Assembly: GCF_000227135.1 (NCBI RefSeq)
Contig: NC_018241.1
Coordinates: forward strand, 132,253-181,519
DNA length: 49,267 nucleotides
From: Leishmania donovani
Lineage: Eukaryota; Euglenozoa; Kinetoplastea; Trypanosomatida; Trypanosomatidae
Direction of reading: 5' to 3'
Of the stretch, positions 19,444 to 29,320 are shown piece by piece. Each line of letters starts with the position of its first letter. Position 1 is the stretch's first letter. The position numbers and the translations under genes are program-made. Below the pieces are notes generated by a model, which saw only the letters and a list, made by a program, of their open reading frames with translations, did no database searches and was not told where the DNA came from.

Positions 19444-21096
19444 ATGTTCTGGAAGTTTCTTGTCAGTGGCCTGGTAGGCTCGGCCTGCTCGGCCTACCAC
19501 CGCGGTCCAACGAATGTCTCCCTGGCCCTCGACCCGCCGACGCTGTCCATCATCATGGACCCGAGCAAAGACATTGTCCCCATCCGCGCCGTCATTGTGG
19601 GGGGCGGCTACGCTGGCAGTAAGATGGCCTATCAGCTGGACAGCATGTTCGACGTCACGCACATTGATGAGAAAAACTTCTACGAGCTCACCAACGATGT
19701 CATTCCTATCATTACCAACCCATGGAAGGAAGATGTGAATCCAAAAGCGTGCCGACGCATGATGGTGCTGCACCGCTATTACCTCAAGCGCAGCAACGTC
19801 GTGACGGGCACCGTGATCGGTGTGGATGCGAAGCAGGTGTACCTGCGCGACGGCCGCACCGTGCCATACGATCTTCTCTTTCTCGCAACGGGCGAGCGCA
19901 AGCCGTTCCCTTTCCAGACCCGCGAACGCACCATCTCTGGGCGAGTGCAGGAGCTGAAGCGCTTTAACGAGTTTCTGCAGTCCTGCAAGAAGGTCGCCGT
20001 CGTTGGTGGCGGCCCCGTCGGCACGTCCCTCGCGCACGACTTGGCGAGTTCACGACCGGACCTGCAGGTGCACCTGTTTCACCAGCGGGCTGAGCTGCTG
20101 CCGCGCCTCCCCGGTGTGTGTCGGCGCCACGCTCAGGAAAAGCTGCTGTCAAATCCGAATCTGCATCTCCGCCTGCTTACCCGCGTGACTGACGTAGACG
20201 GTGTAGTTCTGCCGAGCAACGGCGACAAGGCGGCCTCTTCCTCGTCACCCGCACGGCACTCATGTGCCGGCCAGCTGGTGAACCCTCCCACCTCGAACGT
20301 GGCGGTGCCGGAGTCGTCGCTGACACTCGCCACAGCCAACGCGCCGTGGTGGCGGTCGCTGCTGAGCACCGTCTGGCCTCGCCGCGGCGTCGTCCCGGAT
20401 CAATACAGCGTCCACTACGACACGCTGCAGAGCGAGGTGCGGCAGCAGCAATCCATTCTGCAGCAGGTGTACTACGGCAAGCGGAACGAGGTGGCGGAGT
20501 GCGGGGTGGTGCAGGCGCGCGGGGTAGAAGAAGGCTTCGATTACGTCTTTGCGCTGACCGGCGACACCCCTCGGCCTATCCGGTGCGATGAGCTGGAGGA
20601 CAAGTCGAGAAAACTACCGAACATCCTGCGCGAGCACGAGACGAGAGATGGTCATTACCGCGTCAGCACACTCATGCAGTTGTTAGACCACCCGAACATC
20701 TTCGGTGTGGGGCGGTGCACAAACTTGCCTGTCATGCGCGGCTACGGTTCCAGCGACATTGAGACCCGGACACTCTTTCGCGAGCTCAACTCCGTCGTCA
20801 GCAATCCCACAACAATGTTCCTGCACTCCCGCGACGGCGTTCAGCTGGCACACATGCGAATCCCCCGCATACACGTCCGCCTCGGCGTCGACGACGCCGT
20901 GGGGTGCACGCCGTGGTCGGGAGGCATGACCGGCGTCTCCTCGGTGCACGAGTTCATGCAAGACCGCAGCTACCTTCTGAGGGAGTTCCAGAAGCCTGTC
21001 TTCTACAAGCAGCAGGACCAGGCAAAGGTCAAGCAGCGGGTGTCGCAGTGGATGGAAGAGGACATCACTGACATTGTCGACTTCTCCCATTGTTAG
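19444..21096 (+). CDS. FAD-dependent pyridine nucleotide-disulfide oxidoreductase (NDH2/FSP1-like)
   Basis: A 550-residue two-dinucleotide-fold flavoprotein. The FAD-binding site is AVIVGGGYAGSKMAYQL (49-65), with an acidic residue ending the second strand (THIDEKNF). The FAD-associated LLFLATGER sits at 144-152. The NAD(P)H-binding site is VAVVGGGPVGTSLAHDL (184-200). A late GVGRCTNLP (about 420-428) corresponds to the second FAD contact. There is no CxxxxC redox pair, so it is not a disulfide reductase proper. The nearest types are type II NADH dehydrogenases and AIFM2/FSP1 quinone reductases, which pass electrons to a quinone. An unusual insertion of about 90 residues (about 255-345), Ser/Pro-rich then Gln-rich, splits the NAD domain. 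The N-terminal 45 residues could be a targeting or membrane-associating segment; an internal ATG at 19555 would remove them. The splice acceptor at 19420 supports 19444. Confidence 0.75.
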   Translation: MFWKFLVSGLVGSACSAYHRGPTNVSLALDPPTLSIIMDPSKDIVPIRAVIVGGGYAGSKMAYQLDSMFDVTHIDEKNFYELTNDVIPIITNPWKEDVNPKACRRMMVLHRYYLKRSNVVTGTVIGVDAKQVYLRDGRTVPYDLLFLATGERKPFPFQTRERTISGRVQELKRFNEFLQSCKKVAVVGGGPVGTSLAHDLASSRPDLQVHLFHQRAELLPRLPGVCRRHAQEKLLSNPNLHLRLLTRVTDVDGVVLPSNGDKAASSSSPARHSCAGQLVNPPTSNVAVPESSLTLATANAPWWRSLLSTVWPRRGVVPDQYSVHYDTLQSEVRQQQSILQQVYYGKRNEVAECGVVQARGVEEGFDYVFALTGDTPRPIRCDELEDKSRKLPNILREHETRDGHYRVSTLMQLLDHPNIFGVGRCTNLPVMRGYGSSDIETRTLFRELNSVVSNPTTMFLHSRDGVQLAHMRIPRIHVRLGVDDAVGCTPWSGGMTGVSSVHEFMQDRSYLLREFQKPVFYKQQDQAKVKQRVSQWMEEDITDIVDFSHC

Positions 21097-21855
21097 CGCA
21101 GGCCGCGCTACACCAACGCAGCAGAGAAAAAGGGAGAAGACGTTCACATATGAACATGCCAGTCGCTCTGTGAGCATGGCTGACGAAAGGGGGGGTAGCG
21201 GTGCCGGCGACGTGTGTGTGTGTGTGTGTGTACATGCATCCCCCTTTGCTCTCGCAAGCGGCTGCAACAACAACAGCACCAGCGGTGCACCTCGTCCGTG
21301 TGGTTTTGCAGCAGTGCGATGGTCTGTTGTGTGCGTGTGGAGGTGTGCGCAGTTGTTTCTTACAGACCTTAATTATCTCTCTCCATCTCCACAGCCTCTC
21401 GCTGGCGTCCTCTCTCGGAAGCTGTCGTACCTGGAGAGCCACGTTTTCTTTTCCTTCCTCTGCTTGCAGGCTCGTCTCTACAACGCACACGCCCATCCTT
21501 TTCTCCTTCCCCTGCCTCGTGCATGTGGCTGGAAATGGAGAGCGGATGGAAGGGTGCAGCTCATGGAGCCACCACACGGAGTATGACCTCCGCTCGCACT
21601 TCTCTGGTTCTCCTCCCCTTTTTTCTTCGCCTTTCTCCTCATCTTTCATATGTGATGTGCGCCTCTCCCTTACGTCATCCATGGGGGGGAGGGGGGGCGC
21701 AGAGACACAGATGCGAAGGCCGCACCGCCGTGTGCTCCTGCACACACTCGGACACACACACACAACACACGACATGTCTTGTCGTTTTTTTCTTCAGAGA
21801 CGGAAGGGAGGGAGGGAGGGGGGTGCAGCGCTCTCGTGTGAGTGAACTCCGGACG
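21097..21855 (+). other. Intergenic spacer
   Basis: No CDS seen. It holds a GT repeat (21212-21231), several pyrimidine-rich stretches (21370-21530, 21600-21665) and G-rich runs. Confidence 0.5.
21212..21231. repeat. GT dinucleotide repeat
   Basis: About 10 GT units in the spacer after the oxidoreductase gene. Confidence 0.85.
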
Positions 21856-23160
21856 ATGCAGGCCAGCCCCCTAGGGCAAGAGAAAACGAGGATCAAGGCC
21901 ATCGCGGGCTGCCTTCCCACCCCCGCCAGGAGTTCCCTCCCCGACCGCGAAACCCTCCAGCGCGCCCCCTATGCTCTTCGTTTTCTCCCTTGATCAGCAA
22001 GTGACTACACATGTCGCTGGGCCCGTGCTGCTCTTGTGCGTATCGTTTTACGCGGACCTCGCCGCGCACGATGGAGCTACGCTGCGGTGCGACGGGAGCG
22101 TGATACTGACTCTCGGTGGTGGTCCCGCCTGCTGCTGCGTCGACAACACCAGTCACGTGGATGCAAATGAATGCATCTCTGAGGGAGGGAAGCGTACCTG
22201 CACCTCCTCTCCAGCGGTGACAGTGAGGCGCAGGCCTCGGATAGTGAAGGAGGATGGCACGGCGGCGGTGGCGGCAGACCGTGAGCGATACGCAGACCCC
22301 GGCTCCGCGAGCGCCTACGGGCCGCCCCTGCTTTTAGAGTATGTGGCGCTGCGGTACGTGCGCACCGTCAGGGCCGCCTTGCAAGCACCGGTGCCATCGT
22401 ATCCGCTCTGCACCCTCCACGTCGCCCCTCCGCAACTCGTGGACGTCAGCGCCACCGTCCCGCATCCCTACACTCGCTTTTTCCAGCTGCAGTGAAGGGG
22501 AGCCGCCGCCGCTCCCGTAGTGCTGGCGGGGCTGTCGGCAAGACGTGCACGCTTGCGTGTGCACCTGCGATCACGACCAACTCTCCAGCTGGGAAACTCG
22601 CGGACAAAGAGGAAGCCGTGACAGCGGACAACTTTCTCCTCAGCACCGTGGAGCTGCGATCGCAGCGCGCGGCAGCCGCTCTCCGTGGCGTTGTATGCTG
22701 ACTACGTGCTGCTTGCCCTGTCCATCACTCCATCACTAACTCCACAGAATAGAGGGAGTCACAGTAGCGACTCACCTGGCCGAGTAGCGGAGGGGGTGGG
22801 CCGGCGTTTGCACTCACCCCCACCCCCCCCGCGTCGCCGCAGTACTGCAGGCGTGTGAGGAGGCAGGTGCTGAAGTGGGACGCACCTGCGGTGGACAAGC
22901 ATCTCGGGCGCAGCGTCGGCGGCGTCGACGTTCTTCGCCTGCGCTTTACACCTTCGGGCACGAGTCGGGTGAGTCGGCAGGAACTGATCTGGCGGTTGCT
23001 GATGCACCCATCCGCCTCCTCTGACTCTTCAGCGACAGCGTCGCCATCGCCCGCGGCGCTGCGGAGTGTGGATCCGGAGGACGTCTGTGCGCACATGTGG
23101 ACGCACTCGCAGGCTATGCACGGAGGTGCTCGTGCACAGCAAGGCACTGTGTTGCCGATG
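21856..23160 (+). pseudogene. Degenerate protein-coding gene of unknown family
   Basis: No single open frame spans this interval, but coding-like sequence moves between frames. Frame 1 begins MQASPLGQEKTR (21856). Frame 2 runs from about 21971 to a TGA at 22493-22495 (LLLEYVALRYVRTVRAALQA). Frame 1 resumes to 22701 (DNFLLSTVELRSQRAAA). Frame 2 then gives LYADYVLLALSITPSL. Frame 1 comes back near 22831 with KWDAPAVDKHLG, then VDVLRLRFTPSGTSRV and ELIWRLLMHP. These pieces use a normal amino-acid mix, unlike the pyrimidine-driven frames of the spacers, and they fill the otherwise over-long interval between two genes on the same strand. I infer a frameshifted relic, or a gene damaged by sequencing indels. 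I do not recognise the family. Confidence 0.4.
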
Positions 23161-23772
23161 TTGCTATCGTCTCTATTTCTTTCTCCCCTTGTTCACCTGC
23201 TGCTTCATAGAACGCATGCACGCGTACATACACACAGCCTCATACATGCATGTTCATGCGTGAGCTGCTGTAACTCGAGCTGAGCAGAATGCCTTAGATG
23301 TGTAGCCATCTCCTCTGTGCAGCGGGGGCGGGCATCAGTCGCCGCTTCGCTGATGTCCATCGATGCACATACGCGCTCCCGCTCTCTGTCTGTGCCTCAA
23401 TCAGCTCGATGCTCCGCCGCCACCCCTTCTCCCCTCCGGCGCGTCCTGCCCCACCTAAACTCTTTCTCTCTGTGTGTCCTCGTCCCTCCATGCATGCCTT
23501 GTCTCGCCGTTGAGACGCCAGGATAGCACCTCGACCACACTCGCACCCCCGTTTCCTTGAGAGACCATTCTCTGCCTGCCTTATAGAGCCTGCAAAGCCG
23601 TATTGATATCACATACACACACGCACACGCATGGTGTGAGCGCGTGAGTGCTTGCCTGACAGTAGCCTTCGCCTCTTCTTCTTCGTATCATCGTCCCCAG
23701 ACTTAATCGTAAAGACGGGTGCGCCGTGCGCACACACACACACCGCCCTGCCCCCCCTCTCTCTCCATCGCC
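23161..23772 (+). other. Intergenic spacer upstream of NudC
   Basis: No CDS seen. A pyrimidine-rich run (about 23667-23698) ends in CCCCAG with AG at 23699-23700, a candidate splice acceptor 73 nt before the NudC start. Confidence 0.5.
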
Positions 23773-24741
23773 ATGGCCGACGAACGATTTGATTCTATGC
23801 TGCTCGCGATTGCGCAGCAGCAGCAGGGCATCGACGGCATCCTTGACACCTTCTTCTCCTTTCTCAACCGCAAGACGGACTTCTTCACTCAGCCGGACAT
23901 GGCGCGCCGCAGCGTGCAGCAGGCCATGAGTCGCTACCTGGCTGAAGCCGAGGAGAAGCAGCGCAAGGCGAAAGAAGCCCAGGCGGCCGCGCAGCAGCAG
24001 CAGCAGTCTGCGCGCACTTCTCGAGTGGAGGTCCTCGAGAGCGAGGAGGAGGTGAATGCCGTGGCCGCCGCTCAGGCCGCAAAGGAGGCCGCACAGCGGA
24101 AGCAAGAGCTCGAGAGGGCGCAGCGCGAAGTCGCGGAGGCGAAGGCAAAGGAGGCAGCAAGGAACGAGGCGGAAACAGGCGCGACGGAGGCCTTTGCCGA
24201 CACCGGCGATGCCCCGCGCGGACTGCCGCCCACGGCTGCCAACGGCTTCGCCTATGAAAAGTATATCTTTTCCCAGTCCCTGCAGGAGGCTGAGGTGCGC
24301 GTGCCGCTGCCGGCGGTAAACGTCAAGGGGAAGCAGGTGAGCATCGTGATCACGAGCAGCCACCTGACGGTGGGGATGAAGGGGCAGCCGCCCATCGTGG
24401 ACGGAGAGCTGTACAGCAAGGTGCGCGCCGAGGAGTGCATGTGGACCATCGAAGACGGCCACACGGTCGTCGTGACGCTCTACAAGGTAAACTCGATGGA
24501 GTGGTGGAAGACGATCTTCCAAGGCGATCCAGAGATCGACCTGCAGAAGGTAATGCCGGAGAACTCGAAGCTGGACGATCTCGACAGCGACACCCGTCAG
24601 ACGGTCGAGAAGATGATGTACGACCAGCGCCAGAAGATGATGGGCAAGCCAACCTCCGACGAGCAGAAGAAGCAGGAGATGTTGCGCAAGTTCATGGAGG
24701 CGCACCCCGAGATGGACTTCTCGCAGGCGAAGTTCTGTTAA
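23773..24741 (+). CDS. NUDC: NudC family nuclear movement protein / co-chaperone
   Basis: A 322-residue protein with the full NudC layout. The N-terminal helical domain starts MADERFDSMLLAIAQQQQG and contains FFSFLNRKTDFFT (about residues 33-45). A long charged coiled coil rich in Gln, Lys, Ala and Glu follows (about 55-135). The CS domain (about 164-255) contains VTSS-type strand chemistry (ITSSHLTVGMKGQPPIVDGE), and the C-terminal tail ends EMLRKFMEAHPEMDFSQAKF, which is nearly invariant in the family. NudC proteins act as Hsp90-linked co-chaperones and support dynein-related processes and cytokinesis. The start is the ATG of MADERFD; upstream frame is CA repeat and pyrimidine tract. I see nothing odd in the gene. 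A shadow frame of 415 codons on the other strand is explained by its GC-rich codon use. Confidence 0.9.
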   Translation: MADERFDSMLLAIAQQQQGIDGILDTFFSFLNRKTDFFTQPDMARRSVQQAMSRYLAEAEEKQRKAKEAQAAAQQQQQSARTSRVEVLESEEEVNAVAAAQAAKEAAQRKQELERAQREVAEAKAKEAARNEAETGATEAFADTGDAPRGLPPTAANGFAYEKYIFSQSLQEAEVRVPLPAVNVKGKQVSIVITSSHLTVGMKGQPPIVDGELYSKVRAEECMWTIEDGHTVVVTLYKVNSMEWWKTIFQGDPEIDLQKVMPENSKLDDLDSDTRQTVEKMMYDQRQKMMGKPTSDEQKKQEMLRKFMEAHPEMDFSQAKFC

Positions 24742-25479
24742 GTAGTTGTATGCCCTCTCAGTCGCTCGCTCTCTGTTCGCCCCTTTTCCTTCGTTCCCCA
24801 ACGCGAGCTGGAGGAGCCATGATAACAAGATTGTGTGTGCAGTGCAACGGACACGCTACGTGTGTTTCCCCTCCTTCCCTACCCCCCCCCACCCCACCCT
24901 TTTCTTTTTTCATTTCATGGATGGCTCTGTCTGTGCGGACGCGGCGGCGATAAAGTTGTCGTCTTTCTTTTGTCGTTTTCTATTATTGCCGAGGGCGTGC
25001 TGCGCCCTCGACCGGCGCCGCTCGTAACGGGGCTGCTGCCCCCTCCCACACCGTCTACTCCACTCACAGACGTGTATGTGTTCACCATGGCCCAAACACG
25101 CGCCTATTTCAACGAAAGGAAACATAGTAACTGATGCGTGTGTTGGGACGGCGGGGACGGCGGCCTCATCATCAGCATCGCCTCAACTGCCGTTTTAGCC
25201 CTACAGTATGGATTCCGGCTCGCATCGACGGTCATCTTCCCCGGCGGATGCCGCTCACATGCTCACTCGTCCACCCACCCACCCCTCTTTCCTCGGCAAC
25301 CTCCATCGCTCACCCTCGCGTTTTCCATATGCATATGCGTGTGTGTATGCCCAAACCACCCAACGCGATGAGCTCGGCAACATAGATCTTTTCACCTTCT
25401 CGATTCCGCTAAGTGACCACACCCACGTGCACCCCACACGCCGCCGCTGCCGCCGCCTTCGTCGTCGATCCTTGTCCCC
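24742..25479 (+). other. Intergenic spacer
   Basis: No CDS seen. It has C-rich and T-rich runs near 24870-24920 and a CGCCGCTGCCGCC-type repeat just before the next start (25440-25470). Confidence 0.5.
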
Positions 25480-27039
25480 ATGCCCCGAACGGCGACCCAC
25501 ACGACGACGACGCCGCCGATGCCGACGCCACACGATACATTGCCGGCGGCAGATCACCACGACGATGACAAGTGTTGTTGTTGTTGCAAGAGTGAGATCC
25601 ACATCGCGAAGCTCGAGGCGGAAAATCACCTCCTCAAGGAAAAGCTGTCGCAGATAGACATGATGCACGCGATCAGCGCCGCCAAAACCACCAGCAACCG
25701 CACTATTCTGACGGCGCTGGAGGAGGAGCGGCAGTACCTGGAGCAGGCTATGCTTCCCGTCAGCTACAAGTTCCCGAAAGGAGCCGACTACAGCGAACTC
25801 CCCACCTACCCAAAGCGCCCGCACTTCGACCAGGCAGCGAAGCACCCCAGCACGCAGGTCGTCATCTTCGACGGCTGCCCCAACGACCCTTATCACCCGA
25901 CCTCGATGCCCATCTACCAAACCGCGACCTTTGTGCAGCCCGACATCGAGGAGTTCGGTCCGTACGACTACAGCCGTAGCGGCAACCCGACTCGCACGGC
26001 CATCGAGACCCTCGTCGCCAACCTCGAGGGTGCCCACGCTGCCTTCGCTTTTTCGTCCGGCATGGCGGCACTGCAGACGCTCGTGACCACGCTGAACGCT
26101 GGCGACACCATCCTCGCCAGCAGCGACCTTTACGGGGGCATGCACCGTCTCCTGACACAGATCACCTCGTGCCTCGGGATGGCTGTTGTGTTTGTGCCGA
26201 TGTGGAACACTGAGGCGGTGCGCCAAGCGCTCATCGAGAACCCGGCGGCGAAGCTGCTGCACATGGAGAGCCCCACGAACCCACTGATGCGAATTGTCGA
26301 CATCCGTGCTGTCTGTGAGGCTGCCCACGCGCACAACGTAAAGGTGTCCATCGACAACACTATGATGTCTCCGCTTCGCTGCACCCCGCTCGCCCTGGGC
26401 TGCGACTACTCAATCCACAGCGCCACCAAGTTTCTGTGCGGCCACAGCGACACCATGTGCGGTCTTATCTGCGTGAAGTCTGAGGAGGATGTGAAGCGGG
26501 TGGCCTTTCTGCAGAACGCACAGGGAAACGCCCTCGCCCCGTTTGACTGCTGGCTGCTCCTGCGTGGCATCCGCACGCTGTCCATTCGCGTCGAGAAGCA
26601 GGAGCTGAACGCCGTCGCGGTGGCATTGTTCCTGTCGCGTCAGAGCCACGTCGTGTCGCGCCTGCACTACGCTGGCTTGAACCCCGCCACGTCCCCCCAG
26701 ATCTCTTCCCTGACTGAGGAGAACTTCTACCTGCACCGCTCGCAGACCTCCGGCCCTGGCAGCGTGCTCTCCATTGAGACCGGCAGCGTCAAGCGCTCCA
26801 ACGCGTTTGTACGGGCCTGCAAGCTGTTCAAGCTCACCGTCAGCTTTGGAAGCTGCAACTCGCTGGTTGAAATGCCCTGCCTCCTCTCGCACGCGTCCAT
26901 ACCAAAGGAGAAGCGCACACTTCCAGCTGACCTGATCCGACTGTCCGTGGGTATCGAACAGATCGAGGATATACTTGCCGACCTAACGCAGGCCATCGCC
27001 GCCGCGGTCGCCATCCATGACAATGACGGGTCCTGCTGA
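25480..27039 (+). CDS. Cystathionine beta/gamma-lyase-like PLP enzyme with N-terminal extension
   Basis: A 519-residue protein of the Cys/Met metabolism PLP family (fold type I), most like cystathionine lyases of transsulfuration. Core motifs: YDYSRSGNPTRTAIE (162-176); FSSGMAALQT (191-200), whose SGM contacts the cofactor phosphate; ESPTNPLM (263-270); SIDNTMMSP (290-298), with the Asp that pairs with the PLP ring nitrogen; and SIHSATKFLCGHSD (311-324), with the Schiff-base lysine at K317. The C-terminal RLSVGIEQIEDILADL is typical. The catalytic core of about 395 residues begins near residue 122. The first 120 residues are extra: a Thr/Pro/His/Asp-rich leader, five consecutive cysteines (32-36), and a predicted coiled coil (SEIHIAKLEAENHLLKEKL, 38-56). 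Beta versus gamma specificity cannot be decided by eye. It follows NudC on the same strand with a 740-bp spacer. Confidence 0.85.
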   Translation: MPRTATHTTTTPPMPTPHDTLPAADHHDDDKCCCCCKSEIHIAKLEAENHLLKEKLSQIDMMHAISAAKTTSNRTILTALEEERQYLEQAMLPVSYKFPKGADYSELPTYPKRPHFDQAAKHPSTQVVIFDGCPNDPYHPTSMPIYQTATFVQPDIEEFGPYDYSRSGNPTRTAIETLVANLEGAHAAFAFSSGMAALQTLVTTLNAGDTILASSDLYGGMHRLLTQITSCLGMAVVFVPMWNTEAVRQALIENPAAKLLHMESPTNPLMRIVDIRAVCEAAHAHNVKVSIDNTMMSPLRCTPLALGCDYSIHSATKFLCGHSDTMCGLICVKSEEDVKRVAFLQNAQGNALAPFDCWLLLRGIRTLSIRVEKQELNAVAVALFLSRQSHVVSRLHYAGLNPATSPQISSLTEENFYLHRSQTSGPGSVLSIETGSVKRSNAFVRACKLFKLTVSFGSCNSLVEMPCLLSHASIPKEKRTLPADLIRLSVGIEQIEDILADLTQAIAAAVAIHDNDGSC

Positions 27040-28317
27040 AATCACCGCTTCCTTGTCGTTCGTTTTTTTTTTTGTGTGTGTGTGGGGGGGGGGGGGGGTA
27101 GTGGTGCAGAAGAGAGATGGATGCGTGCGTGTGTGTGTGTGTTTCAGCGCAAACCGTACGCCATCGCACTCTCCTCTCCTTGCAGCCTTCGTTGTTGTGT
27201 TGCCTTGCTATCTATATCGCGGAGTCTCGCAGATTCGTCTTTCCCGCCTTCCTTAAGTTGGTTCCTCTCCGCCTCTCTCTCTATCGAGGAGAGGGATACG
27301 CTCCTCGCACTGGATATGGTGGCGTGATGCGCACGAAGAGAGGCAGGCAGGACCACCACCGCGCGCCTGTTTGCTCCACACTTCTCTCACCCCCCCCCTC
27401 CCTCCTCCCTCCTCCCTTCCATTCCCCCACCCCCCCCCCTGTAGCGCTGCCATGCGTGCCGGCATCCCTTCTTATGCGTGTGTACATATCTCTATGTGAT
27501 CCCCTCTCTCCCTCTTCAGCTTTTCGTTTCTTTCTCTCTTTTCTTTTAGCGTCTTTTCCGATGTGCCCTTCTTTACTATGTGTGTGTGTATCTGCTTGGG
27601 CCATACTGCACCCCCGGCCAGCACAGCGCGAACGAAGAGCTGCACACACACACACATGCGCTTGTATGAGCGGCAGCGACCTTCCCCCCCCCGCCTGACC
27701 TCTTCTCCCTCTTTCGGTCTCCCGCTAATACACTATCGATATGCAGGGCGAGAGACAACGGTGGAGACAGAGCTGCCGTGCGACGGATAACACGAAGCTC
27801 TCGGTAAAAGCGCACACAGTTTGGGTAACCGAACGTGTGCACGTGTGTCGTATCCTCGCGTGAACCAGAGCAAGTGCGCACGTGACTGTGTCGGCTTTCC
27901 ATCCCGTGTGCCTGCTGTGGGATGAAAGAGAGGAAAGCACTCTTTTTCTCCGTACTAAAGCCGACAGCGCGCTCTGTCGAACCTCGCTCTCTCTCTTTCA
28001 GTGTTGTCGCCACATCTTCATCCGCCCCACCCACCCACCCCGCCCATCCCCCATGTGTGCATGTGTTTGTGTGTGTAGGGGGTAGAGCTCGTATCGCTGC
28101 TTGCGTTGGATCCTTCTTAGCCGCGCCTGCTCTTACGGTTGTTGATCATCTCCCTCTTCTTCCTCGTATCCTTTTGTCTTGCCAAGTGCCTGTGCAGCAC
28201 CGCATCGTTAATGAGCAAGACGCATGCGAAACGCGCGACCTCTCGCCATCGTAATAAGCCCAACAGAAACGGAGAGAGAGCAAAAAAAAAAAACATTTTT
28301 CAGTTCGGTGCGTCGAT
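27040..28317 (+). other. Long intergenic spacer
   Basis: No CDS seen. Just after the stop codon it has T11 (27063-27073), a GT run and G15 (27084-27098). Then come C-rich runs (27390-27440), many CT stretches, and an A12 tract (28283-28294) just before the SIDER-like element. Confidence 0.55.
27084..27098 (+). repeat. Homopolymer G15 tract
   Basis: An uninterrupted run of 15 G within the 3' flank of the cystathionine lyase gene, directly after T11 and GT repeats. Its length may be uncertain in the assembly. Confidence 0.8.
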
Positions 28318-28768
28318 TCTCTGCCATGCAGCACGAGCTAAACTCCGCTTTAACCAACCCTCTACAAGTCTCTTACGTGCTGCGAAGCAGCGGCAGGCAC
28401 GTCGCTACGGCTGTGCGCAGACACAGTCATCTGAGCACAGCCCCTGCCCCAAGCCCCACCCACCACCAGCAGGGCAGTGTGGGGGCCGGGTGTGGGGTAC
28501 GCTCGAGTCACGCCGACACGCTGCCCATCACACGGATGGCGCAAGCGTGTTCACGGCCGCGGGTCGCACCGACGCAGCGCCGTCCAGGGCCTGGCCGCCG
28601 GCGTCAGTGGCGATGCATCGCTCTGACCTCCCCTACGGCGTCGGCGCTTGACCCTGCCACGACCGGAAGCGGCTCCGCATTGGGCAGGACTAGAGGGGGT
28701 GGGGTGCCGCTCCGCCTCCCCGCAGGGGGAGAGAGTGGGGGCACCGGGTCCCGAGATGCCACGCACTG
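28318..28768 (-). mobile_element. SIDER-like retroposon (copy 2, inverted)
   Basis: Reverse complement of the element at 2272-2757 and 37701-38089. The block 28318-28706 pairs with 37701-38089 over the same length (389 bp). I noticed only two mismatches on reading, so the copies are very similar. The extra part, 28707-28768, matches 2272-2335 and is absent from the 37-kb copy. It lies downstream of the cystathionine lyase gene, so it would be in that transcript's 3' region. Element orientation is relative to the other copies; I cannot say which strand is the true sense. Confidence 0.6.
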
Positions 28769-29320
28769 TGTGCGGGTATGTTTGTGTCTACCGGTCATGA
28801 GGGACATCCGAGAAGTGACAATAATGGACGGTCGAGAGCACAACGGCCGTATGAGTTATTGCCTCTTCTTCGTTGCTCTGTCGTGGACGAAATCGGGGTG
28901 CCCTTGCGCGGGACGGTGAAGCGGTCTTCTCCGCTGCCACCACCACCAAACAAAAATAATGAGGCATGCGCGCAGTCATCAATGAGCGTGGAGAGGGACA
29001 GGCAACGTCAGCTGGCATGCTCCGGTCGAAGTGAGGCTGATGCCGCTCAACAACTGGCCTCGGCAACGCATACATCCGTTGCCTCTACTCTCCAATCACC
29101 ATCTTCTGCACTTCCTCGTTTCGTCTCTCATCTGCTTCATCCTCATCCCGGCCTCTCTCAGCGCACGCACACTTTCACTTTGGGTGCAGTCACACACACA
29201 CACGGGCATTCACAGATATCCCACAAGGTTGCCGCTCTTCTCGCTATCGTCGATAGACTCGCCCAGGCCCCGCGTGTGTGTTTGTTTTTCCGCTTGTGCC
29301 CGAGTCTCTCTGCCTTACTC
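28769..29320 (+). other. Spacer upstream of the glycosyltransferase pseudogene
   Basis: No CDS seen. It has a mixed pyrimidine-rich stretch (29080-29165) and a short CA repeat (29190-29201), consistent with a former splice-acceptor region. Confidence 0.45.

Noticed and set aside
23581..24828. 415-codon frame antisense to NudC
   Set aside because: A shadow of GC-rich codon use. It is Leu/His/Arg-rich, while the sense strand is an unmistakable NudC.
25255..26334. 359-codon frame antisense to the cystathionine lyase
   Set aside because: Shadow frame; the sense strand has the full set of PLP-enzyme motifs.
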